Part shown: in pieces, positions 33,052-43,541 of the stretch
Numbering within the stretch: position 1 is the stretch's first letter
Layout: each line of letters begins with the position of its first letter
From: Globodera rostochiensis
Taxonomy: Eukaryota > Nematoda > Chromadorea > Rhabditida > Heteroderidae
Direction of reading: 5' to 3'
Length of the DNA: 64,000 bases
Assembly (NCBI GenBank): GCA_018350325.1
Contig: JAEVLN010000059.1
Span: 62,001 to 126,000 of the forward strand
Notes under the pieces: generated by a model
The model's input: only the letters and a program-made list of their open reading frames with translations
Told to the model about the DNA's origin: nothing
The model's database searches: none
Made by a program: the position numbers and the translations under genes

Positions 33052-33122
33052 GACGAGGAGAGGATTCGAACCTACACAACTCATTTTTGGTGACGGGAAC
33101 ACTGACCAATACGCCACCAGCC
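33052..33122 (-). repeat. tRNA-like sequence, duplicated copy
   Basis: This is a copy of the 31,618-31,690 sequence with minor changes, carried in by local duplication after the third secreted-protein gene. Confidence 0.45.
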
Positions 33123-34820
33123 CGGCATCGATCTGTGTGATCAATAGACAGACATGTTGATTTTTCAAGGACACAACATAAAAATTTGGCGAAATCCAAG
33201 GACGCTCAAAAAATGTTCTCCAAAACAAATTTTGAGGTGAAATTTAGTGTTTTACCGAGACCGGTTCTAGATCCAATGTTTTGAGAGGGCGTTTTGATAA
33301 ATGGCCCTTACAGGGTGACACAAAAGTCCTGCACCACTTATTTTTTTTACCATAACTTTTTTCAAACATAAGCAAATTAGACCAAAACCAATCAAATGTA
33401 CCCAAAAGAGTAGAGAATAATAACAATCAGGAAGTTTCAAAGTGCCCCCCTTGGATCGGATACAGAGGCGAAGACGTGCAGAAAAATTTACGCAAAAGGC
33501 ACGCACCTCCTGGACGCATATTTTGTCCCTTTCCCGGAGAAGGGAAAGTCGAAGCGCTTCCAAATTTTTGTGGGGCTTGGCACAGGCCCTTGACTCCAAA
33601 ATTAACCACACAGAACCAATGGTATTGGAAAGAGGAGATTCAGGAGTATTCTGTCATTTTGGTGTGCCAGGCTCTTCTGAGCGACGTGACCAGCTTCTGT
33701 TTGAACTCGGTCCTATCTGAAAGGGCAACGGGCTCCCGGACTTTAGGGTACCGGAATTTTTTTTATGCAACCAGAATTCTGATTTCTGGTTTTTAAAAAG
33801 GCGACCAGAGCACATCCCTGATCCGGACACCACGGTCGATGGGGGCTACGTGGCCCGGCATCGAACTGTGTATCAATAGACAGACATGTTGATTTTTCAA
33901 GGACACAACATAAAAATTTGGCGAAATCCAAGGACGCTCAAAAAATGTTCTCCAAAACCAAATTTTGAGGTGAAATTTAGTGTTTTACCGAGACCGGTTC
34001 TAGATCCAATGTTTTGAGAGGGCGTTTTGATAAATGGCCCTTACAGGGTGACACAAAAGTCCTGCACCACTTATTTTTTTTACCATAACTTTTTTCAAAC
34101 ATAAGCAAATTAGACCAAAACCAATCAAAATGTACACAAAAGAGTAGAGAAATAATAACAATCAGGAAGTTTCAAAGTGCCCCCCTTGGATCGGATACAG
34201 AGGCGAAGACGTGCAGAAAAATTTACGCAAAAGGCACGCACCTCCTGGACGCATATTTTGTCCCTTTCCCGGAGAAGGGAAAGTCGAAGCGCTTCCAAAT
34301 TTTTGTGGAGCTTGGCACAGGCCCTTGACTCCAAAATTAACCACACAGAACCAATGGTATTGGAAAGAGGAGATTCAGGAGCCCATATTCTGTCATTTTG
34401 GTGTGCCAGGCTCTTCTGAGCGACGTGACCAGCTTCTGTTTGAACTCGGTCCTATCTGAAAGGGCAACGGGCTCCCGGACTTTAGGGTACCGGAATTTTT
34501 TTTATGCAACCAGAATTCTGATTTCTGGTTTTTAAAAAGGCGACCAGAGCACATCCCTGATCCGGACACCACGGTCGATGGGGGCTACGTGGGCCGGCAT
34601 CGAACTGTGTGATCAATAGACAGACATGTTGATTTTTCAAGGACACAACATAAAAATTTGGCGAAATCCAAGAACGCTCAAAAAATGTTCTCCAAAACAA
34701 AGTGCCCCCCTTGGATCGGATACAGAGGCGAAGGCGTGCAGAAAAATTTACGCAAAAGTCACGCACCTCCTGGACGCATATTTTGTCCCTTTCCCGGAGA
34801 AGGGAAAGTCGAAGGGCGGC
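33122..34820. repeat. Triplicated about 735-bp segment, non-coding
   Basis: Segments starting near 33,122, 33,855 and 34,590 are copies. Copies 1 and 2 are offset by 735 bp; the third lacks about 210 bp (between TCCAAAAC and AAAGTGCC) and diverges after 34,815. Copies 1 and 2 contain TTACAGGGTGACACAAAAGT at 33,308 and 34,042, which resembles mariner/Tc1 terminal repeats. Open frames on both strands across it are not conserved as proteins. Confidence 0.75.
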
Positions 34821-35340
34821 CATGCGGCGCAACGCCCCTTTAGCACAATGCTCCCCCTCACACACGCGCGCGCGCGCCTTCTTCCTCCCGCGCAGAACAG
34901 AAGAAAATGGAATAGGGGTAGGAAGGGTACGAGGCCAAAGTTTTGGCGTGAGATTTGGAGAAAAGATCTTGGCCTTATCCTTCTGCCACACTTCCTCATA
35001 ATAATACTCATAATGCACCAACTACCATTTCTACAATAAATTTGCTAATGTTCATCAAATGATTTTCCCCATACAGCAATCTGTTCAATTGCATGCTACT
35101 GACCGCCTTCATTGGCCGAAACTTTGTGAGAGTCGTTCCACGATTTTAAACCACTTTGTTGTTTTTAAATATTATAATATTCGAAAATGCAATTTTATTG
35201 TTATATTTTGAATTTTATACTTTAAAAATTTGTTTAGTGGCGAGCTTTTTCGACATGGTAATTAAATTATCCGTTTTCGCAAAAGGCAAATTAAAATTCT
35301 CTCGGAGTTGTTATACGATACAAATTAAAGACGTACAATG
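34820..35340. other. No gene recognised; (CG)n stretch near 34,865
   Basis: A CACACGCGCGCGCGCGC run is followed by AT-rich spacer. Nothing else can be supported. Confidence 0.35.
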
Positions 35341-35460
35341 AATCAGGGATGTGTATCGTATCGTATCGTAATCGTAAATATCGTAATTTAGAGCCATATC
35401 ATATCGTATCGTATTTTGCCTAAAAATCACGCGTATCGTAATTTTTGAGACCCCAGATTT
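35341..35460. repeat. ATCGTAT word repeat
   Basis: The block repeats GTATCGTATCGTA and TATCGTAA words. It starts CAGGGATGTG, similar to the CAGGGCTG heads elsewhere. The right end is unclear. Confidence 0.5.
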
Positions 35461-35471
35461 GGGAGGGGGGT

Positions 35472-35615
35472 CGGCGGTGCCGGTAGGCATCGCCGAGAAA
35501 TTTTTGAATTTTTTACTCAATTTGTTAAGAGATTTTCAACCAAATTAAAAATAGGGCGCCTTTTTTTAAAGTTTTTACGAATGCGAGGGCCCGGCGGTGC
35601 CGATAGGCGCCGCCG
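35472..35615. repeat. Two GC-rich hairpin cores
   Basis: Cores at 35,472-35,495 and 35,592-35,615, each followed by the family's TTTGTTAAGAAAATT-type tail. This pairing resembles the pair at 4.47-4.62 kb, so the unit may be a two-hairpin element. Confidence 0.65.
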
Positions 35616-35819
35616 GGAAAAAAATTTGAACATTTTGACGAAATTTGTTAAGAAAATTCTAGCCGCCTTGGACCCGCCCTCCCACCCACGCTTTTGTGCT
35701 TAATTGAAAATAAACCGTCATTTTACGAACTCGTCAATAGAAATAAAAATTGAGAATTTAAAGCAGTTTTTGAATCGGTTGAGATTTTTAAAAATTAAGG
35801 AAAAAACGACTTCTTAAGT

Positions 35820-36068
35820 AGGCTGTCGGTTTCAAACCGAACCGAACCGATACCGAACCGAAAACCGACTTTTTTCGGTTCGGTTCGGTTTGAAACCGAA
35901 AGTTTCGGTTCGGTTTCGGTTCGGTTTGAAACCGAAAGTTTCGGTTCGGTTTCGGTTCGGTTTGAAACCGAAAGCTTCGGTTCGGTTTCGGTTCGGTTTG
36001 AAACCGAAAGTTTCGGTTCAGTTATCGGTTTCGGTCCGAAAGCTTCGGTTCAGGTTCGAATCCCAACT
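35820..36068. repeat. GGTTTGAAACCG word repeat
   Basis: About five copies of a 48-bp unit built from CGGTTCGGTTTGAAACCGAAAG. It opens TAGGCTGTCGGTTTC. A second block of the same words is at 36,440-36,520. Confidence 0.7.
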
Positions 36069-36572
36069 ATGTAAATGATTTTTGATGATTTTCGGTGAGT
36101 GTCTATGAAAGTAGTAAACAATTTTTAAAGCTTTTCAAATTATTTTCGTTTTTTAAAAAATTTTAGGCTAATTTATTCATTTTTTAAGCTCTTTTTTTGA
36201 TTGGAGATTTCATCGATTATTTATAAAATTCCTAACTTTGTAATGTTGAGGGAGGCACCTTTTGTTTTGTAAGATTGGTAATTATTGGACCAATTTTTTG
36301 AACATATCTTGTTAAATATGCACCCTTAAAAATCGAGCATTTTTTAGAAAAATGCTTAACAAAAATGCTATAAAAAGGGGTGCATTCACCCCTAAAAATC
36401 GCCTAAGAAATGGAGTTTTCGAACATTGGGTCCGGAAAACCGGAAATTTCGTTCGGTTCGGTTGAAACCGAAAGTTACGGTTCGGTTTCGGTTCGGTTTG
36501 AAACCGAAAGCTTGGGTTTGGTTTTTTGAGCCGTATTCTTCAAAGCATATAAGAACAAACAAATGCAGGCTA

Positions 36573-37172
36573 AAATTGAGTTTACTTAAGTCGCTCAAAA
36601 TTCTGCAAATCATATACCATTCGACTCCACTCTAAACCCTAACGCACGAATCTGAACAAAAATTTCCGCGGAAACCACTTTGGAGCAAGTTATGAGCCCG
36701 GGACTGAAGTGTATTTTTGACTGGGGACTAGTTGCCCATGGATAAAAAATGGGCTTAATCGCTTATATAGGACTTAAAACACGCAACTGAGCTTTAGGCC
36801 TTAGCCTAACTCGCCCCGAGCCAGGGTGGCTTAGGCCTAAGCCTAACGCGCCCCAAGCCAATAGGCCTAAGCCTAATGAACCCTTAACGTAGTTATTTTA
36901 AATAAATCTTTTTCCTTAATTTTTAAAAATTTAAACTGGTTCAAAAACCGCTTTAAATTTTATTTTTAAGCCTATATAAGTGATTTTGCGTATTTTTTTA
37001 ATCAATGGACAGCTGAGTCCTCAGTTAAAAAGACACTTCAGTCCCGGGCTCACAACATGCTTCAAAGAGGGTTCCGCGGAAAATTTTTTTCAGATTCGTG
37101 CGTTAGGCTTAGAGTGGAGTCGAATGGTATATGATTTGCAGAATTTTGAGCGACTTACGTAAACTCAGTTTT
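36573..37172. mobile_element. Long inverted-repeat element, word AGGCCTAAGCCT
   Basis: Arms of about 200 bp are inverted copies. They share TGAGTTTACTTAAGTCGCTC against GAGCGACTTACGTAAACTCA, and GAGCCCGGGACTGAAGTG against its inverse. The centre (36,790-36,890) repeats AGGCCTAAGCCT. No gene is inside. It is comparable in design to the element at 12.8 kb but unrelated in sequence. Confidence 0.7.
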
Positions 37173-37202
37173 TACCCAAATGCATATAAATCCGGTCTCT
37201 AC

Positions 37203-37374
37203 TAGAGTGCGGCAAAATCAAATTTGCGGATCCTGTTGCAGGATTGGGATTCAAAATTTTTTGCAGGACAGGATCCTGCAGGATTAATCCTGCAATCCTG
37301 AAAAAGCCCAAAAAGTGCAGGATTGAGGACAGGATCCTGCAAAATCCTGCGCAGCATCCGGTCCTGTCACTCTA
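37203..37374. mobile_element. hAT-like MITE, word GCAGGATCCTGC
   Basis: Termini TAGAGTGCGGCAAAA and CCTGTCACTCTA. Exact 8-bp duplication GTCTCTAC (37,195-37,202 and 37,375-37,382). The interior is GCAGGAT/ATCCTGC words. A truncated relative starts at 31,470 (TAGAGTCCGGCAAAAA). Confidence 0.85.
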
Positions 37375-37382
37375 GTCTCTAC

Positions 37383-37540
37383 CAGTGTTTGTTTTCCTGT
37401 TCCAAGGATTTTGAACCTGTTCCTTTCTATTCTCAAATTTTAGAACAGCCTATCTGTTCTGTTCCTGTTCTGTTCCGACCTCGAGAACAGGAACAGGAAC
37501 AGAACAGAGTAAACTGTTCTTAGACTGTTCCAAATTAAAA
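37383..37540. repeat. CTGTTC/GAACAG word repeat, adjacent to the previous MITE
   Basis: It starts CAGTGTTTGTTTTCC directly after GTCTCTAC and repeats CTGTTC and GGAACAG words. CAGTG is a typical hAT terminus, so it probably inserted at the same target. The right end was not resolved. Confidence 0.5.
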
Positions 37541-37884
37541 ATTTTCCGAGTGAAATTCAGTCTGAAATTTTAATCGATGATTCATTGGCCAGTGTTCATC
37601 ACTTGCTAGTGATGCTCTAGACCTAAATTTACCGAGACTTGACCCCGAGACTCGAGAATTGACTCCCAAAAATCCGAGACTTTTAACAAAATAGGTTTGC
37701 TCCCGACCCCTTGGGGGTGGGAAAATGGTATGTCAGGGAAGGTTGGGGTTGGTCCAAAACACGGGTTAAACGCTTTTCCGCATCGATTTCAGCACCTAAG
37801 AAACCCTATAAAAGTGGTTTTGAGTGATTTTGGCTATGGCCTATGTCAATATTTTCTCTTTTTTCGCCCCCTCGGGGTCGCATC

Positions 37885-37975
37885 CAGGCCTGTGCACGGT
37901 TACCCGTAACCGCGGTTACGGGCGCTTAATGGTTATGAGGTTTGGGGGACGGGCGGTTACGGCCCAAAAAAAATG
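37885..37975. repeat. GGTTACC/CGCGGTTACGG word repeat
   Basis: AGGCCTGTGCACGGTTACCCG leads into words of CGGTTACGG and inverses, then AT-rich sequence. Truncated. Confidence 0.45.
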
Positions 37976-38740
37976 ATTTTCTAAAAATTTTCAAACCCTA
38001 AAAATTGACTTTTTAAAATTTTCAAAAATGCACCCCTAAAAATTGACTTTTTCATGATTTGGGAAATTTTATAATTGAATTTGGATAAATTCATGTGCTT
38101 ATGCGCATATTTTCAAGATTTTATGTACATATTTTTTTGCATCCCATAACTAGGGTGGGGATTTTTAGTTATTTAAATATTTTTTCTGCAGCTTTGTTTT
38201 GACGAGTTATGCAGGAAAAACATGTTTTTAATCGAAAATTTTGTCGTTTTAACGTCACTATTCGTAACTTTAAAAAACTATTTCGGGGTTTTCGTCACTA
38301 AAATAGTGACAAAACTATTTTGGCAAAAAATGGCTTTTCGTCACTATTTTCGCCACTATTTCGGCGTTTTTTCAAAAAATTCTTTAAAAAATGAAATAAA
38401 ATTCGTAGTTTTTCTTGATAGGATTTTGTGTTTTTAGGCGCCTTTTTGCAAATTTTTTTTTTGCCTAAAAGTAGCACCCTACTGATTGCTAATTTTACCA
38501 TGTAAAAAAAAGCAAGTTTTAAAGCAGGGCTCCCAAATGAGGTTTTAGCCTCATTTTGTGGCTTTTTGATAGTCCAATGAGGCTAAATTTTTAAAATGAG
38601 GTTTAGCCTCATTTTGTGGCTTTTTGAAGTTTGATGAGGTTTTTTGAGTCTTTTTGCGAATTTCCCTAATAAAATCGAAAATTTCTGGCGTAATATTCAT
38701 CCATTTTTCTCTATTTTTTTCATTTTGAATGAAAAAACGT

Positions 38741-39452
38741 TGTTGCAATCAAGGATGCAGCAAAAAATTGTTTTCAAATTGGGGGGTTCGGCTAACGACT
38801 TTTCTCGACCAAATGGACACCAATCAAGCTTAGCAATTTATTGCCGAGAAATCGGGGACAATAGAAATGGTGGATTAAAGGGATCGAGGGATTTTTCTTT
38901 GTTCGAGGCCGGATTTTGTTGATGAAGCAGAGTGGGTTGTCGTTCCGATGAAGATAGAGCTGATTGTGGTAGTGATCCAAAATGGTGACGAGAGTGACGA
39001 GAAGCATGCCTTAAATAGTGGGAGGGAGGCTAGCTTATTGGGTGGCCCACATTATTATTATTTGGCCAAATTTTGGCCAATTTAATTACATTTCTCGTTA
39101 TATCATAAAATTTCCGTCTTTATTCATTTCTCTTAATAGATTTTTCCATTTTTTCACTTTACGAATTTTGGATAAACATCCTTTTATTGTACGTTTCACG
39201 ATTTGCCGTCGGCTATTTTATTGGTTTTTCCTTTTGTTGGCTTTTCTCCCATTCCCCCACATCCCAATTTATTTGTATCACATTTTCGTAAAGTTTGTCT
39301 TCAGCACTCTTCTTTTAAATAATTTATTTTAGTTAATTTTGTTTAGGAATTTTAATTTATTATATATATATTTTTTATAAGTTTATTTTAGTTTTTTAGT
39401 TTTGTTATTATTTTTCGATTTTAATAAAGGTTTTTTCGCGCCAGTCGCGACA
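38741..39452 (-). repeat. 3' LTR (712 bp, longer form)
   Basis: It matches the other LTR except for about 272 extra bases between CAAATT and TTATTATTATTTGG (about 38,778-39,050). The end of the envelope ORF (stop at 39,383) lies inside it. A short purine run, GCGGGAG on minus, abuts its inner edge and may be the polypurine tract. Confidence 0.85.
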
Positions 39453-40549
39453 CTCCCGCGGGCGGAAGATTTTTTCCGTTTGAATATTTGAAAATAGGAT
39501 TGAATCACGATTGGCCATATTATTGGAAATAGGCAGAATAATATTAGTCCTAGAATCAGAAGGATGGGTAAAATTATCATAATTTCCCATAAATGGGTTT
39601 TAAAAAATTCAATAATAGAATTTCCAATTTCTTTTAATTTATTCATAATTTCATCAAAGCTGTTTCCAGTAGTTGATTCTGGTTGAGTGTTATTTGTCGG
39701 GGTTTTTTGTTCGTCTTGTTGAGGGACATAAAGCAATTTACCTTTTATTTCTACGTTTGACTCTCCGCCTGGACAGGATACAGAGCAATTTTCATTAATA
39801 TCTTCCATGTTATAACTTAGTTGAATAACCTTTTCTTCATTTTTTGTATCACAGTTGACGTCAAATGTCTGACTTGGACATTTTACCTTTGCCAATGCCG
39901 TACCGAAACCGGTGTTGCATTTGAAGGTCCAGTTGGCGCCTTTACAGGCATAACATCCTTTTAATGATTTAGATTCAATTGTGCAAATACTTTTATCATA
40001 AAAAGGTTCAGTTTTATATCCTTTGAGTGTAATCTGTAATTGAAGAGCTGAAGTTTGTTGGAGTTTTGCTTTAAGTCTATTATTCTCATTTGATAAGTGA
40101 CTACCTTTAAAGTCGGTCGGTAATTTCTCATTTGTTCTGCTAAACATTTCTGGTAGGGGATCTTTGGTCCATTCACAATGTACTTCATTGTCTCCACTAT
40201 TGCATTGGCATGCTTCCGGTGGGAATTTGCAATTGAAGGTTTTTGCTGAAGCTTCGTCCGGACAACGGATACTATTTCTCAACAATTCTTCATTGTCAAC
40301 AATAATAGAGTCGTTATTAATTTTATTTATTATAAATTTTGATCCAAAAATGGGGGTTGGTGGGATACTGGTGGTAATGAGAGTGACATCCATGAATGTG
40401 TCAGAATGTAGGGTTCCAGGAGATAAAAGCATGAAGCTTGAAATAGCTCCTTCATCGATTTTTAGATACAGTTCAATTGGCCATTGATTACATTTTATGA
40501 CTTCATAATAATCGTTCCCTATCTCTTCCATGTAGGTCCTATAGAACAA
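39383..40549 (-). CDS. Envelope C-terminal part, Gc-like with membrane anchor (388 aa)
   Basis: This overlaps the previous ORF by 31 bases in another frame, so a small indel near 40,530-40,550 breaks the glycoprotein. The ectodomain is cysteine-rich (CYACKGANWTFKCNTGFG, then CSVSCPGGESNVEIKGKL), matching the C-terminal part of a phlebovirus-type G2 fusion protein. A Thr/Gln-rich linker, a long hydrophobic anchor (about residues 308-345, IMIILPILLILGLILFCLF) and a basic tail follow. The last 23 residues are encoded inside the 3' LTR. Envelope identity is moderate-to-strong; fusion activity of this broken copy is unlikely. Confidence 0.75.
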   Translation of the reverse strand: MFYRTYMEEIGNDYYEVIKCNQWPIELYLKIDEGAISSFMLLSPGTLHSDTFMDVTLITTSIPPTPIFGSKFIINKINNDSIIVDNEELLRNSIRCPDEASAKTFNCKFPPEACQCNSGDNEVHCEWTKDPLPEMFSRTNEKLPTDFKGSHLSNENNRLKAKLQQTSALQLQITLKGYKTEPFYDKSICTIESKSLKGCYACKGANWTFKCNTGFGTALAKVKCPSQTFDVNCDTKNEEKVIQLSYNMEDINENCSVSCPGGESNVEIKGKLLYVPQQDEQKTPTNNTQPESTTGNSFDEIMNKLKEIGNSIIEFFKTHLWEIMIILPILLILGLILFCLFPIIWPIVIQSYFQIFKRKKSSARGSVATGAKKPLLKSKNNNKTKKLK

Positions 40550-42858
40550 ACACCCATCAGTGGCAATAAAGCACTGACAATGCCATCCTCCACATGAAGG
40601 TACACAGTATGAATATCCGGGTTTGTTGTTTGTTTTTTCGGACGTTTCAGGATTTTCTGATCAGAATTGAGTTTTTCACAAGTTGTGCCTTTGCAACTTC
40701 CGGTACTGGGGCATCGTTTGACTGATTCGGATGTAATTTCATAATTCCTCATAAAATATTCAGTTTGTTTTTCACAAATAACAGATAAGTCGACAATAGT
40801 GATTTCCAGTGTTTTCGTAGTGGTGTTTCGTGTTTTATCTTCTAGTTTAAGGCAAGTTATGTGTTCGGGTTTGATGGAAATTATTGTCGTTTGGTCAAAG
40901 GTGCATTCAATTTTTCCATGTTCATCACGAGGACAATTACTGGATTCGGCAATTAAATTTGTAACTTCGTCACAGCAATTAATGTGTTCTATAAATGTTG
41001 ATAACATAACCAACATAAGTATAACTTTAGTTTTGGGTTTAAATGTTTTAGTTTTTGCGTATTTTTTGTTTTTTCCCATTGGGTTGCAACAACAAATTTT
41101 CTTAATAATCCATTTCAAAATTGAAAAAGTAAATGTGATAATTTGAACTGATAAGGTAAGTAAGTAAATTATTAAAATACTGAGTGAGAAAATTAACATC
41201 ATGTGCAATTGTGGTATGCATTGTACATTTCGAATGTACTCCAAACATAATTTGCAAGTGATCATTTCACAGATCGGTGAAGATGCACAATTGATAACCT
41301 TACTTTGAATGATCGAGTTGTTTACAATCAGTTTTACCTCTGCATTATAATTACTTTTTGTTATTTGAGGAGGGAGCATTATTAATTCTTTGGGTTGGGG
41401 TTTATTTTTTGTCACACAATATGATCCACTGCAAATTCCAACAATGTCGATATTTAGTAAAATATTAACGGTTATTCCTCCGGGCATGCATTCAATCAGG
41501 AGGTGATCCTGAGCAGTTCTTTTATCTCGAATGGTTAAGATTTCTGTTTCAGATATTTCTTTCGAAATTTTGGATGAATTCCTGATCATATGGGAGGCAA
41601 TTTCGAGATCATTTACTTGATGTTCCATTTGACTATCTAACCCAAAGGACTCGGTTTCTATTGTTTCTTTTAATTTATTATTTTTGTCAAAATATGTCAC
41701 TTCAATTGTTCCCCATTCTTTGATAGGGATTTTTGTTTGATTTATGACGAAATAGATTCTTTCTCTTGGGTCATAATAGCAAAATTTAGTTCCTTTTTCA
41801 TCACAAGGATACTCTTGACAATAAACTGGCGTTCCAATCGTTAGATTGCCCTCCCCAAGGCAACGAAAATCATCTTTTGAGTCGGCTTGACTATATTGGA
41901 GGCGTAAGGTTTTAAGAAAATGGATACTGTTGTCATACAATCTTATGGAGAGAAGGTTTCGTTTAATTTTTTGAGGGCATTCGACCCCTTGTTCGAAGGA
42001 ACAGATGTGAGGTCGTTGTTCTAGTAACAATTGCAGCGCTAGTTTTTTGTAGGATTTTTTAGTGAGTTCGTACGGAGCAAAGGAACAATGTTGAGCCCAA
42101 TGAGAACATTCACAACCGTGCTCACAAGGAGGTGTCTTTTCATGGGTTAAACCATCTGGTGGACAAGAGAAATTGTTGAAACAAATTATATTGGTAGTCA
42201 AATCCTTTTTGATAATTATACCCTCTGTAACACAAGGGCTTGACAAAAGGGTAGTGTAATTATTTGGAGTGTCGGAACACTCAAATTTCGAATAAATTAG
42301 AGTTGGAAACAGAAACAAGAGTACTGAGAGTAAAAGAAGTTTGGAAGATGAACCGAGAGCGGACTTGGTAGATTTCGAATGTATCAGTTTGTGAGCCTGA
42401 TCAAGGCAAAAAGCGTCATGTGTTCGGCATTTGGAACAAAAATTTTCTTCATCATCACAAGCTTCAATTTTGTGACCAGGTTTTAGACATTTATAGCAAA
42501 GTTTCAGGCTCTTTGTTCGAAATTTTCTCATTCTAGAGCCTTTATACTTAATACAGTTACATGCTGTATGATTTTGATCAAAACAAAAAGCGCATTTGTA
42601 AGAAGGTTGTGTAACAAATGAATTCGTGACCAAATTATTGATTTCTTCATTTAGTGGTGGCTCTGGAGAGAGTTCAAGTGGATAAATTAATTTTAGAGGG
42701 CGATTTATGAATGTCTTATTTGGAAGTTCAATTTTTGCACCTCTGGTTATGTTATCAGAGCCGGTAATTAATTCTTTAATTATTCCTGTTCTCCACATTG
42801 CACGAGGAAGAGCGTCTTTAATCAACACAATTTCATTGAGATTTGGAGAGGTTTTCAC
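40519..42858 (-). CDS. Integrase tail + second zinc-knuckle cassette + envelope N-terminal part (779 aa)
   Basis: Residues 1-62 are the end of integrase (SPNLNEIVLIKDALPRAMWR). Residues 89-151 hold CAFCFDQNHTACNC and CYKCLKPGHKIEAC plus a variant third knuckle, laid out like the gag cassette. Residues 172-190 are a hydrophobic signal-type segment. Residues 191-550 are a cysteine-rich ectodomain with several N-x-S/T sites and an RDKR furin-like motif at 444-447. Residues 551-585 are a long membrane segment followed by CCC. Residues 611-626 are a second, signal-like segment. The layout (signal, Gn-like ectodomain, membrane span, internal signal, Gc-like start) is that of a bunyavirus/phlebovirus glycoprotein precursor. 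The frame ends at 40,519 by a frameshift within the Gc-like part. It may be translated by splicing. Confidence 0.75.
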   Translation of the reverse strand: MKTSPNLNEIVLIKDALPRAMWRTGIIKELITGSDNITRGAKIELPNKTFINRPLKLIYPLELSPEPPLNEEINNLVTNSFVTQPSYKCAFCFDQNHTACNCIKYKGSRMRKFRTKSLKLCYKCLKPGHKIEACDDEENFCSKCRTHDAFCLDQAHKLIHSKSTKSALGSSSKLLLLSVLLFLFPTLIYSKFECSDTPNNYTTLLSSPCVTEGIIIKKDLTTNIICFNNFSCPPDGLTHEKTPPCEHGCECSHWAQHCSFAPYELTKKSYKKLALQLLLEQRPHICSFEQGVECPQKIKRNLLSIRLYDNSIHFLKTLRLQYSQADSKDDFRCLGEGNLTIGTPVYCQEYPCDEKGTKFCYYDPRERIYFVINQTKIPIKEWGTIEVTYFDKNNKLKETIETESFGLDSQMEHQVNDLEIASHMIRNSSKISKEISETEILTIRDKRTAQDHLLIECMPGGITVNILLNIDIVGICSGSYCVTKNKPQPKELIMLPPQITKSNYNAEVKLIVNNSIIQSKVINCASSPICEMITCKLCLEYIRNVQCIPQLHMMLIFSLSILIIYLLTLSVQIITFTFSILKWIIKKICCCNPMGKNKKYAKTKTFKPKTKVILMLVMLSTFIEHINCCDEVTNLIAESSNCPRDEHGKIECTFDQTTIISIKPEHITCLKLEDKTRNTTTKTLEITIVDLSVICEKQTEYFMRNYEITSESVKRCPSTGSCKGTTCEKLNSDQKILKRPKKQTTNPDIHTVYLHVEDGIVSALLPLMGVCSIGPTWKR

Positions 42859-42859
42859 G

Positions 42860-43541
42860 CAACTTTTTGGATTTTTGTGTGTCGTTTGGAATCTTTCTCT
42901 TAAACTCGGTATATATTCTTCTGTCCATAATTTCCAATAGTCGTCAAGTAATTTAGTGGTAATTTTCCATAATTCAATTGTCTTTTCGTACGAAGTAAAT
43001 TTGGGTTGATAATTGGGATCATCGAACTCAATCTCTTCTAAGAGGGGGGGGATACAAATATTTTGCTGTGGTAATAAATCAATAGGGCGTAAAATTTGAT
43101 AAGACTATGTCATCGTGGATAAATGTCAAAGGTCTAGAATTTACGAGACTTTCAATTTCATGAATGAGTGTGTTAAAGGAATCAAATTCAAGTAATTTTT
43201 TATGGCAGTTTTTATATTTAAATTTAAACGTTCGACAACGCCATTTTGCCACGGAGCCAATTCAATCGAGAAATTCCAATTAATATTTTCTGTTAAAAAG
43301 TAATGACTTATAGAGTCATCCTTAAAAATTTCTTTAATTTTAAAACATCATTTATTATATGAGAGCTGTGTTTTAATTGTGAGGCATTATCACTCCATAT
43401 ATTTTTAGGAGTTCCACGTCTTGCAATAAATCTGCGAATTGCATTTAAAAAATGTTGAGTTGAAAGAGAAGTTACAATTTCGAGATGAATTGCACGAGTC
43501 GTAAGGCAAGTAAAAACAATAAGCCAAAGTTTTTCTTATGT
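42860..43541 (-). pseudogene. Bel/Pao integrase core, deleted and frameshifted
   Basis: After CEIR the next recognisable piece is LWLIVFTCLTTRAIHLEIV. About 60-70 residues holding the CxxC zinc ligands and the first catalytic Asp are therefore missing. The second Asp is in IWSDNASQL and the catalytic Glu in APWQNGVVERL, in another frame. The C-terminal part (FTSYEKTIELWKIT, YWKLWTEEYIPSLR) lies in a third frame and leads into the next ORF. Integration by this copy is not possible. Confidence 0.75.

Noticed and set aside
33267..35021. ORFs of 92-179 residues in the triplicated segment
   Set aside because: Present on both strands, broken differently in each copy, and without recognisable domains.
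42707..42940. Plus-strand ORFs across the Bel/Pao element
   Set aside because: They are antisense shadows of gag, pol and env frames with no independent support.
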